NCBI GenBank assembly: GCA_025351645.1
Contig: JANXVN010000079.1
Span: forward strand, 1-50,143
Length of the DNA stretch: 50,143 nt
DNA from: Ferruginibacter sp.
GTDB taxonomy: Bacteria; Bacteroidota; Bacteroidia; Chitinophagales; Chitinophagaceae
Direction of reading: 5' to 3'
Made by a program: the position numbers and the translations under genes. Position 1 is the first letter of the stretch, and each line of letters begins with the position of its first letter. Below the pieces are notes generated by a model, which was not told the DNA's origin, searched no databases, and saw only the letters and a program-made list of their open reading frames with translations. This document shows positions 40,994 through 49,708 of this stretch, in pieces.

Positions 40994-41611
40994 CTATGTA
41001 GTGCAAATAGCGGCAGCCAGCACAAACAAATGCCATATTCCATGATGGTAAGTGTATTTTTTCCACACATAAAATATTACCCCGGTAGCGTACAATACGC
41101 CGCCGGCAATAATAAGCCCAACTACAGAAACCGGCATGGCTGCAAAAAAAGTTTTACCACCAGCCAGCAAAAGCATGCCCATTAAAAGATAAATGGCAGT
41201 AGATAAGTTTCCGAACCGGCCAGTATAAAATACCTTAAAAAAAATGCCCAAAAATGTAAGGCTCCATACAGCTACCAGCAGCGAAATGCCGAAAGTATTG
41301 TTTACATAAATTATTATAAATGGCGTGTATGTACAAGCAATTAAAAAGTAAATGCTGATGTGGTCAAAAATTTTAAAAATATATTTTTTTCGAGGCTGCT
41401 GAAAACTATGGTATAAGGTAGAAAATGTAAATACCATCAAAAAGCCAAACCCATAAATATTGGCGGCAATTACACCTGCAGTGCTTACATTTTTAATTGC
41501 AATGGCAATTAGGTAGGGTATAGAAATAATGCCAAACAAAAGCCCCGCGCCATGAGAGATACTGTTAACTATTTCCTGGTGTAAAAGAGTTTCTTTACTA
41601 ATTGTTTTCAT
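40994..41611 (-). CDS. Hemolysin III / PAQR-family membrane protein
   Basis: 205 residues with seven membrane helices. Family markers: EIVNSISHGAGLLFG (16-30 region), VFTFSTLYHSF, DHISIYFLIACTYTPF, and the C-terminal HHGIWHLFVLAAA with the metal-binding His pair. Members of the family (TrhA/YqfA-like) are inner-membrane proteins with a role in membrane lipid homeostasis. Why it sits between a response regulator and a histidine kinase is unclear; it may be an insertion into a former two-gene operon. Confidence 0.92.
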   Translation of the reverse strand: MKTISKETLLHQEIVNSISHGAGLLFGIISIPYLIAIAIKNVSTAGVIAANIYGFGFLMVFTFSTLYHSFQQPRKKYIFKIFDHISIYFLIACTYTPFIIIYVNNTFGISLLVAVWSLTFLGIFFKVFYTGRFGNLSTAIYLLMGMLLLAGGKTFFAAMPVSVVGLIIAGGVLYATGVIFYVWKKYTYHHGIWHLFVLAAAICTT

Positions 41612-41729
41612 ACTCAGTTTTTTACATGTGTAAGTTAAACTGTTTTACTAAAACATGTAAAAAAGTACCGCAGGCATATTGTTGATTGTATTGGAATGTA
41701 CGATAAAAGTAATGATAATTCTATGCTTT

Positions 41730-41800
41730 GACGTTAAGCCCTTTTCTCTGCTTTAGAGAGAGGTAAAGGCAAACATATAAATCCTTAACTTAACGGCAAT
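41730..41800 (-). repeat. Palindromic intergenic repeat, copy D (about 71 bp, one end decayed)
   Basis: The end CCTTAACTTAACGGCAAT (41783-41800) is good; the other (GACGTTAAG, 41730-41738) is degenerate. Read on the minus strand, ATGTTTGCCTTTACCTCTCTC matches copy C (ATGTTTGTCTTTACCTCACC), followed by a CTCTCTAAAGCAGAG hairpin core. It ends 3 bases from the response regulator stop codon, so it probably forms the 3' end of that mRNA. Confidence 0.8.
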
Positions 41801-41803
41801 TAA

Positions 41804-42478
41804 TTATAATTCAAATTTATAACCAACTCCTTTTACGGTTGTAATACAATCCAAGTCTAGCTTTTGGCGTATTTTGCGTATATGCACATCAATAGTGCGG
41901 TCGCCAACAATTACTTCGGTGCCCCAAACCTGGTTTAATATTTCGTTGCGTAAAAAAACTTTGCCTGGCTTAGAAGCTAGCAAGGCAAGTAATTCAAATT
42001 CTTTTCTTGCTAAAACAATGTCGCTGCCCTGGTAATTGATAAGGTATTTTTCACGGTCAATTTTAAGGTCGCCTAATTGCAAAAGGTCTCCGCCTTCATT
42101 ATTCAATCTTCTAAAAAGCGCATTTACTTTGCTTATCAAAACTTTAGGGCTAATTGGCTTGGTAAGGTAATCATCCGCGCCAGTTTCCAGGCCACGTATT
42201 TCTGTGCCTTCATCGCTTAATGCTGATAAAAATACGATTAACGTTTCTTTAAAAATAGGCTGCATCCTTAAAATGTTACATACATCGATGCCATTTTTGC
42301 CAGGCATCATAATATCAAGGATGATAAGGTTTGGAAGATGTTTTTTAGCCATCTCAATTGCCTCGTCGCCATTTTTTGCGGTAAAAACTTCGTAGCCTTC
42401 CTGCTGCAGGTTAAATTGTATGATTTCCAGTATATCTGGTTCATCATCAGCAATTAATATTTTTTTAACATTACTCAT
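41804..42478 (-). CDS. PhoB/OmpR-family response regulator
   Basis: 224 residues from ATG 42478; the frame is open to 42565, but the extra part covers the promoter. Receiver domain with acidic pair DDEPD (11-15), phospho-acceptor Asp55 in LIILDIMMPG, switch Ser in FLSALSDE, and the Lys in YLTKPISP; then a winged-helix DNA-binding domain (GDLKIDREKYLIN...ARKEFELLALLASKPGKVFLR...VWGTEVIVGDRTIDVHIRKIRQKL). It is of the class that binds 11-bp direct repeats. With the PhoR-like kinase 0.9 kb downstream it is a natural candidate regulator of the phased operators at 28941 and 33506. Confidence 0.93.
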   Translation of the reverse strand: MSNVKKILIADDEPDILEIIQFNLQQEGYEVFTAKNGDEAIEMAKKHLPNLIILDIMMPGKNGIDVCNILRMQPIFKETLIVFLSALSDEGTEIRGLETGADDYLTKPISPKVLISKVNALFRRLNNEGGDLLQLGDLKIDREKYLINYQGSDIVLARKEFELLALLASKPGKVFLRNEILNQVWGTEVIVGDRTIDVHIRKIRQKLDLDCITTVKGVGYKFEL

Positions 42479-42494
42479 ATCTTTTTTCGATGCA

Positions 42495-42502
42495 CAAAAG
42501 TA
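42495..42502 (-). promoter_or_regulatory. -7 box of the response regulator gene
   Basis: On the minus strand TACTTTTG fits TAnnTTTG, 16 bases before ATG 42478. Further upstream on the same strand lie GTTAAC (from 42562) and GATAAT 11 bases after it, and TTTAAAC at the -19 position. This might be a degenerate copy of the receptor-gene operator (autoregulation), but the spacing is off by one to two bases at two slots. Confidence 0.5.
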
Positions 42503-42654
42503 GGCTATCAGTTTAAATAACTTAACAGTTGCAAGTGGTTCTGATATTATCAAATTGTTAACCACATGCAGTAGCTTTGCAGTAATACGTTTCTTTTAAA
42601 TCCTTCGTTTAAAAGCAATTGTATTTTTAATCATCTTTGTACTTACAGAAACAC

Positions 42655-44862
42655 ATGAAAAAATATTTTTTACATTTTATATTCTTACTGGTTTGCGGCA
42701 ATGCTTTTGGCAGCATAGATTCTACCGTTATACCAATTCAGCGCCAGCGCAACCACGAGCAGATTGATGAAGAGCAGCTTAAATGCGACAAGGCTGATGG
42801 AAAGCAAGATGGTATGGTAAAAGTTTCGGACAATGACGATATAAACCTGCAAGTAACAGATGCTTTAATTAGAAGGATTGATGTTTTGCAGGACTTTATC
42901 GAAACCGATAAAAAAATACCTACCAACAATGAAAAAATTCGCCAGCTTAATTATATACAGGAAGTAGTTAGCAACTTTAGGGCTGCATGGAAACTTAATA
43001 AGCTAAACCCTGTAATGGCCCCACAGCTGATAGAAAATTTTGAGAAGATATTAAAAGCAAACCTGGATACGCTGGATATGACGCCTTATATCGATGAAGC
43101 GCCTTATGAAATCGGTGTGATAAATGTAGAGATTTTTAAAAGTAATAAGGGGTATAAAAGCAGCAAAAATAATTTGTACCTGAAATATATAGCTACGTAT
43201 CCCGAAAGGATATTGGCTACCATACGCCCATTTATAAATGAGCCTTTTGCAGATAGCCTGGTAGTTTTAGCGTGCATCAACAACCCGAAACAATTATACG
43301 ATTATGCTTCAGGAACCAACACACAGGAAGGCAAGCTGATACAAAGAAATAGTAACCCGATGGTGCATGCGATAGTTAAGCTTATCCGCACGCCGAATTC
43401 TTTATTTTATTTTCCTTTTTTAGATGATTTATTGAAAGGCAAATTAGCCATTGATAGCATACAGCGTTTTATTGGCGATGGCGAAAAGAAGATGGATAGT
43501 GTTGGCTATTTTAAATTACTGGTGAAGACAGAAATTGGCTATCAGAAGAGATTAATTGCAAAGGATACACCCATCGCCATGTTTGGTGCAAATGGGCTGC
43601 GGGAAATGTTGCAGCGCAAAGCCATCCAGCATTTTATTACGCCTATCAATGAATTACACGAGCAAAATAACCTTAATATCCGCATGCGGGCTATCGAACC
43701 ATTGTCTGCCCAGGATTTATATTATGTAATGGTGATGGGGGAAAACGATATTTATACTTCCAGCTATAAGCATAGTTTTACCCGGCTGCTGCAAAAAATG
43801 GGTACCACGCCAAGGGGCGATGAATTGATGATGAGCGTAAACATGGATTACTTTAGGAAGTTTATAAAAATGGCTGCCAACTTTAACCAGCTGGATGTTT
43901 TATTGAAAACAATGCCGCAAGAAAAATCTTCTGTATTAATGAAAGCCTTTGTTGCCAACCTCGATAAAAGCAGCAACCTGGAAGATGCGGTAGATGTGGC
44001 CGATAGTTATAGCAGCATTAGGGACACAACGTTGCTGCAAAATATTTTGCGGAATGTAACCAATAACGAGCAACGCAATGCAGATGAAAATAACAGAAGG
44101 GGCAAGATGATCTATAGTTTGCTAAAAACTATTTTATCTTCTTCGGATAGTTCTAACGTTGACCTTACAAGCCAAATAGGCATACCTTCTATTTATTCCA
44201 TCGATAATAAATACCTTACCGATGATAGCGGCAGGATAATACAGCAAGTATTTTTTTATGGCGATGAAGATGGGCGTACAAATTATACAGGCTTTATCAA
44301 TTCATTTGCCAAAATGGATTGGAAAATAACGACTAAGCCAGAATGGGTAGAAATTAAATCTCTAAGCGGAAAGATATTGATTTATGCCAACCTGCCTTTA
44401 AATAGCGATAAGAATTTGGATGATACGGCACAGGCACATTTAACTAAATACTTACATCAGAATGCTTTAAACCCTTCCATTGTAATCCATCGGGGACATA
44501 GTTATTGGCTACCAGGTACTATAAACCGAATGGCAAGCAATGCAAAAATAATTGTGCTGGGATCTTGCGGAGGTTATAAAAACTTAAGCGAAATATTAAA
44601 AATTTCTCCGGATGCGCATATTATTTCCACCAAAGAAATTGGCAAGGGAGATATTAACCGCCCAATAATTAATTACTTAAACCAGGCGCTGCTATCTGGC
44701 AAAACATTGGTTTGGAAAGATATGTGGGCAGCCCTGACAAAAGTGTTTTATGCTGATAATAATAGGGAAGTAAAAGAAAGCTGGGATGATTATATACCAC
44801 CTTACAAAAACCTGGGCGCTATTTTTATAAAGGCTTATAATAAAAAGATGGAAATACAATAA
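42655..44862 (+). CDS. Large exported protein of unknown function with possible His/Cys protease-like C-terminus
   Basis: 735 residues from ATG 42655; an earlier in-frame TTG (42637) lies in a promoter-like CATCTTTG. Signal peptide MKKYFLHFIFLLVCGNAFGS. Residues up to about 560 are mainly helical, with no family I can name. The last 170 residues alternate strands and helices: FFYGDEDGRTNYTGF, KILIYANLP, then IVIHRGHSYWLPGTI (His612, His615), IIVLGSCGGYKN (Cys638) and GKTLVWKDMWAALTKVF. The order His-Gly-His...strand...Ser-Cys-Gly-Gly is that of clan CD cysteine peptidases (caspase/gingipain/CHAT). This is a hypothesis from motif order only. Single-gene unit. Confidence 0.75.
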   Translation: MKKYFLHFIFLLVCGNAFGSIDSTVIPIQRQRNHEQIDEEQLKCDKADGKQDGMVKVSDNDDINLQVTDALIRRIDVLQDFIETDKKIPTNNEKIRQLNYIQEVVSNFRAAWKLNKLNPVMAPQLIENFEKILKANLDTLDMTPYIDEAPYEIGVINVEIFKSNKGYKSSKNNLYLKYIATYPERILATIRPFINEPFADSLVVLACINNPKQLYDYASGTNTQEGKLIQRNSNPMVHAIVKLIRTPNSLFYFPFLDDLLKGKLAIDSIQRFIGDGEKKMDSVGYFKLLVKTEIGYQKRLIAKDTPIAMFGANGLREMLQRKAIQHFITPINELHEQNNLNIRMRAIEPLSAQDLYYVMVMGENDIYTSSYKHSFTRLLQKMGTTPRGDELMMSVNMDYFRKFIKMAANFNQLDVLLKTMPQEKSSVLMKAFVANLDKSSNLEDAVDVADSYSSIRDTTLLQNILRNVTNNEQRNADENNRRGKMIYSLLKTILSSSDSSNVDLTSQIGIPSIYSIDNKYLTDDSGRIIQQVFFYGDEDGRTNYTGFINSFAKMDWKITTKPEWVEIKSLSGKILIYANLPLNSDKNLDDTAQAHLTKYLHQNALNPSIVIHRGHSYWLPGTINRMASNAKIIVLGSCGGYKNLSEILKISPDAHIISTKEIGKGDINRPIINYLNQALLSGKTLVWKDMWAALTKVFYADNNREVKESWDDYIPPYKNLGAIFIKAYNKKMEIQ

Positions 44863-44868
44863 GCATAG

Positions 44869-44933
44869 CCGCAGATTCGCAGATTAAAAATACAAATTAT
44901 AGTAAGGCTCAAATTTAATCTCCGCATCTGCGG
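44869..44933. repeat. Dispersed-type inverted repeat (CCGCAGAT family)
   Basis: CCGCAGATTCGCAGATTAAA (44869-44888) is inverted at 44914-44933 with 18 of 20 matches, around 25 bases. The same word pattern (GCAGAT...GCAGATT) is a common intergenic repeat in Bacteroidota, to my knowledge. It may act as a terminator for the preceding gene. Confidence 0.75.
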
Positions 44934-44981
44934 CAACTAAATAATAAAACGTACCAGCCAACCTCCGGCAAAATTATTTGC

Positions 44982-44989
44982 TAACTTTG
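44982..44989 (+). promoter_or_regulatory. -7 box four bases before the ABC transporter ATG
   Basis: TAACTTTG fits TAnnTTTG; CAAA and ATG (44994) follow. This is the same four-base spacing as at 37087, again implying a leaderless transcript. Confidence 0.6.
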
Positions 44990-44993
44990 CAAA

Positions 44994-46818
44994 ATGAGTG
45001 AGCAGCCCAAGGCAAAACCTAGTACCAATTTTTTATTATTGCGCAGGGTATTTCAATTTGCCTCCCCTTATAAAAATAAATTTTATTGGTCTTTGTTTTT
45101 GGCTGTTTTTTTAGCGGTCATTTCTCCCATCCGCCCATGGCTTATACAAATTACCATTACCAAAGGGTTGCAGGCGGGTACGCAATATTGGTTTTTAAAG
45201 GGCGCCGGGCCAGTAATTATTGGCATCACCATCATTCAACTGTCTTTGCTTATAATTGAAACAATCTGCAGGTTTATTTTTACATTTTTTACGGCTTCCC
45301 TTGGACAAAGCGTGGTAAAGGATATGCGGGTGGCAACCTATAAAAAAGTCATCAGCCTTAACCTATCCCAGTTTGATAAAACGCCCATCGGCACGCTTAC
45401 TACACGCACTATCAACGACATAGAATCTATCAACGATATTTTTAGCGATGGGTTAATACCTATAATTGCCGACCTGTTATCCATCATTGCCGTACTGGCT
45501 TACATGTTTTTTATTAGCTGGAAACTCACGCTTATTTGCCTGGCACCTTTTCCGGTACTGATTATCGCCACCTACTATTTTAAGGAAAGCGTAAACAAAT
45601 CTTTCATACAAGTACGTAATGCGGTAGCGCAGTTAAACGCCTTTGTGCAGGAACATATAACAGGCATGGGTATTGTACAGGCCTTTGCGGCAGAAAAAAG
45701 AGAATTTGCAAAATTTAACAACATTAATAAAGTACATCGCAATGCCAATATAAAATCCATTTTTGCCTATTCAGATTTTTTTTCCGGTGGTAGAATTGGT
45801 ATCAGCCTTATCAGTAGGCTTATTGGTTTGGTGGGCAGCTAAAGAATCTTTGGTATTAGCTGATGTAGATAAGCCAGCCGTTGTAGGCGTAATCACCTCT
45901 TTTATATTATGCCTTAACTTGTTATTTCGCCCATTAAGGGTAATAGCCGATAAATTCAACGTGCTGCAAATGGGCATGATAGCCAGCGAAAGAGTATTTA
46001 AAGTGTTGGATAATGAAGATGTTACGCCACAGGCTTCGGTTGCGGATACCGTACAAAAAGATATAAAAGGCAAGCTGGAATTTGATAATGTATGGTTTGC
46101 CTACAACGACGAAAATTATGTGCTGAAAGATATTTCGTTCAGCATCAATGTAGGCGAAACATTAGCCATTGTTGGCAATACCGGCAGTGGTAAAACTTCT
46201 ATCATCAGTTTAATAAACAGGCTGTACCATATCCAAAAAGGCGCCATTAAAATAGATGGTACAAATATAGAGGCGTATGATCTTTTTTATCTGCGCAGCA
46301 AAATTGCCGTTGTATTGCAGGATGTATTTTTATTTAGCAGCTCAGTTTACGAAAATGTTACTTTACGCAACAGCGATATAAAAAAGGAGCAGGTTATACA
46401 AGCTGCCAAAATGATTGGCATACACGATTTTATTATGCAATTGCCCGGCGGCTACAATTATAATGTAATGGAAAGAGGCGCCACGTTATCGTTAGGGCAA
46501 CGCCAGCTATTATCTTTTGTAAGGGCATTATTATACAATCCGGCTATACTTATTTTAGATGAAGCAACTTCGTCCGTAGATACAGAAAGCGAACAACTGA
46601 TACAAAATGCCATCGATAAATTAATTACCGGGCGTACTTCTATCGTAATTGCACACCGCTTATCAACTATCCGCAAGGCAACAAAAATTATGGTGCTGGA
46701 TAAGGGCGAAATAATGGAAATTGGCTCCCATGATGAATTAATAGCAAAGCGTGGGCATTATTACCAGTTACATAAATTGCAGTTTGAAAAGCAGGCGGTT
46801 ACTAAATTGCCTGTTTAA
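44994..46818 (+). pseudogene. MsbA-type ABC exporter (permease-ATPase fusion), frame split at a T8 run
   Basis: Half-transporter with an N-terminal six-helix exporter domain and a C-terminal ATPase. Frame 1 runs 44994-45842 (282 residues, membrane helices and coupling loops, e.g. TTRTINDIESINDIF); frame 2 runs from the T-run to 46818 (last helices, Walker A VGNTGSGKTS, signature LSLGQRQLLSF, Walker B ILILDEATSSVD, His-loop AHRLSTIRKA). The two join perfectly as AYSDFFPVVELVSALSVGLLVWW if one T of the eight at 45776-45783 is dropped, giving about 607 residues. All ATPase motifs are intact and codon use is unchanged, so the break is either recent, an indel error, or bypassed by polymerase slippage. 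Members export lipid A-like lipids or drugs. Confidence 0.85.
45776..45783 (+). other. T8 homopolymer at the frame junction of the ABC transporter
   Basis: GA-TTTTTTTT-CCGG: with seven T the frame continues as Asp-Phe-Phe-Pro. An eight-base T run is long enough for transcriptional slippage and also a typical place for indel errors. Confidence 0.8.
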
Positions 46819-46891
46819 TTTACCAATTAATTTAGTAAATTACAGTGGTTGATATTCAAAACATAACCAATCATTTGCTGAAAGTAATATT

Positions 46892-47059
46892 TTGCACGAA
46901 CCTGTTGCAGATTATGAAAAAGCAGAAATGGATTTATTAAGAGATGCATTAAACCGTTCTTTTACAGAAAGGTTTTTGATGGCTACTACACTTTATAAAA
47001 TTCAACGTACAATGAGCAAGGCTGTAATTACACACAAACCTTACAACCTTAATAAATAA
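46892..47059 (+). CDS. Small ORF (55 residues), probable partner of the nucleotidyltransferase
   Basis: Frame open from a stop near 46850; TTG 46892 or ATG 46928 are possible starts; TAA at 47059. Composition is helical and coding-like: DYEKAEMDLLRDALNRSFTERFLMATTLYKIQRTM, ending in ITHKPYNLNK. Short proteins ending in this IxHKPY style precede nucleotidyltransferase genes in Bacteroidota as far as I recall, which would make it the partner in a two-gene, toxin-antitoxin-like unit. Ten bases separate it from the next start. The lack of a clear ATG suggests a lost N-terminus. Confidence 0.5.
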   Translation: MHEPVADYEKAEMDLLRDALNRSFTERFLMATTLYKIQRTMSKAVITHKPYNLNK

Positions 47060-47068
47060 TTTTTTTAA

Positions 47069-47556
47069 ATGGATATTTTTGATGAAGAGATATTAAGTTC
47101 TGGAAATACCTTCAGGATAATAATGTTAGGTACATAATGGTTGGAGGTTTCGCAATAAATATACATGGATACCAGCGCTATACTGGCGATATGGATATGT
47201 GGTTAAAAGATACTCAAAATAACAGGGTAAATTTAAGGAAAGCTTTTAGAGATGCAGGTATGGGTGATTATTTTATGATGGAAACCATGCAATTTGTTGC
47301 AGGTTGGACAGATTTTTATCTTAATAACGGATTGAAATTAGATATTATGGTAGATATGAAAGGTTTAGAAGGATTTTCTTTTGATGAATGCCTTAGTATT
47401 GCCACCATTGCAGATATTGAAAAAACTAAAGTTCCTTTTTTACATATTAATCAGCTTATTGCTAATAAAAAAGTAGTTAACCGCCCAAAAGATCAGCAGG
47501 ATGTAAGGGAACTGGAAAAAATAATAACGCTTCGTAAAGAAATGGGTTTGGATTAA
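47069..47556 (+). pseudogene. Nucleotidyltransferase-like gene with a frameshift near its start
   Basis: The longest ATG frame begins at 47137 (MVGGFAINIHGYQRYTGDMDMWLKDT, 139 residues) and shows the nucleotidyltransferase-fold core: GGFAINIHG then the acidic pair DMDMWL (metal-binding D-x-D), and LDIMVDMKG as third acidic position. It misses the first helix. That helix is found upstream: ATG 47069 reads MDIFDEEILS, and the next frame reads WKYLQDNNVRYI directly into MVGG. One base (a T at about 47098-47100) is missing, which would give ILSFWKYLQDNNVRYIMVGG. The whole gene would encode 163 residues. Families of this type (AbiEii/DUF6036-like) act as toxins or are of unknown role. Confidence 0.75.
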
Positions 47557-47619
47557 TTCTTCATAATAAATTACCTGATAAAATTTCCTTTTTCTCCTTC
47601 TCTATTTAGCCTAAACGCT

Positions 47620-47627
47620 TATCTTTG
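47620..47627 (+). promoter_or_regulatory. Promoter -7 box of the atp operon
   Basis: TATCTTTG is an exact match to TAnnTTTG, 20 bases before the atpB ATG. No clear -33 TTTG is seen. Confidence 0.6.
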
Positions 47628-47647
47628 CGCCAAATTTCAGGGATATT

Positions 47648-49034
<1,387 letters not shown>

Positions 49035-49050
49035 TCGTACAAAAATTATT

Positions 49051-49083
49051 ACTGCATCCGAAGCATAGGGCGGGGGATGCAGT
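49051..49083 (+). terminator. Intercistronic hairpin between atpE and atpF
   Basis: ACTGCATCC (49051-49059) pairs with GGATGCAGT (49075-49083) around 15 bases, followed by AGTTTTA. It may be a partial terminator or an mRNA-stabilising hairpin that raises subunit c output over b and delta. Confidence 0.65.
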
Positions 49084-49120
49084 AGTTTTAAAACAAGCTT
49101 ACAAATTTTATTATAATAAA

Positions 49121-49141
49121 TTTCCCTTCGGGGAAAGGAGG
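49121..49141 (+). promoter_or_regulatory. UUCG hairpin and Shine-Dalgarno-like sequence before atpF
   Basis: TTTCCC-TTCG-GGGAAA (49121-49136) is a six-pair stem with a UUCG tetraloop. It runs directly into AAAGGAGGG (49134-49142), a good Shine-Dalgarno match 8 bases before the atpF ATG, rare in this window. It may be a repeat remnant rather than a selected site, since CCCTTCGGGG is also in the repeat at 661-722. Confidence 0.55.
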
Positions 49142-49150
49142 GCATCAATC

Positions 49151-49645
49151 ATGGATTTATTATTACCACATTTAGGGCTTATTTTCTGGACGTTACTAGC
49201 GTTCATTATCGTGTTGCTGATACTGAAAAAGTTTGCATGGAAACCTATCATTAGTTCTTTAAACGAGAGGGAAACTAATATTGCAGATAGTATTTCAATG
49301 GCCGAAAAAGTAAAGCTGGAAATGGCGCAGTTGAAAAACGATAACGAATTATTGCTGGTACAGGCACGTGAAGAAAGGGCTGCTTTATTAAAAGAAGCCA
49401 AAGAGCTGAAAGACAGGATGATCAACGATGCTAAGGAACAAGCAAAAGTTGCTGCCGCAAAAATTATTGAAGATGCGCATGCTTCTATCAACCATCAAAA
49501 AATGGCCGCTATCACAGATATGAAAAATCAGGTAGGCAAACTGGTAATAGAAGTGAGCGAAAAAATATTACGCAGGGAATTAAGCAATAAACAAGAGCAG
49601 GAAACCTACATCAGCAAATTAGCCGATGAAGCAACTTTTAATTAA
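49151..49645 (+). CDS. atpF: ATP synthase F0 subunit b
   Basis: Peripheral stalk subunit linking F0 to F1. 164 residues: one N-terminal membrane helix (LGLIFWTLLAFIIVLLILKKF, 8-28) followed by a long charged helix (about 40-150) with the coiled-coil pattern and Lys/Glu/Ala composition of subunit b (KEAKELKDRMINDAKEQAKVAAAKIIEDA). It ends normally. 116 bases from atpE and 63 from atpH, all on the plus strand. Confidence 0.95.
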   Translation: MDLLLPHLGLIFWTLLAFIIVLLILKKFAWKPIISSLNERETNIADSISMAEKVKLEMAQLKNDNELLLVQAREERAALLKEAKELKDRMINDAKEQAKVAAAKIIEDAHASINHQKMAAITDMKNQVGKLVIEVSEKILRRELSNKQEQETYISKLADEATFN

Positions 49646-49708
49646 TTTGCCGTAAGAAGAAAGCAGTTTATTTTTAGTGAAATATAATCAATACATCAGC
49701 AAGTAACA

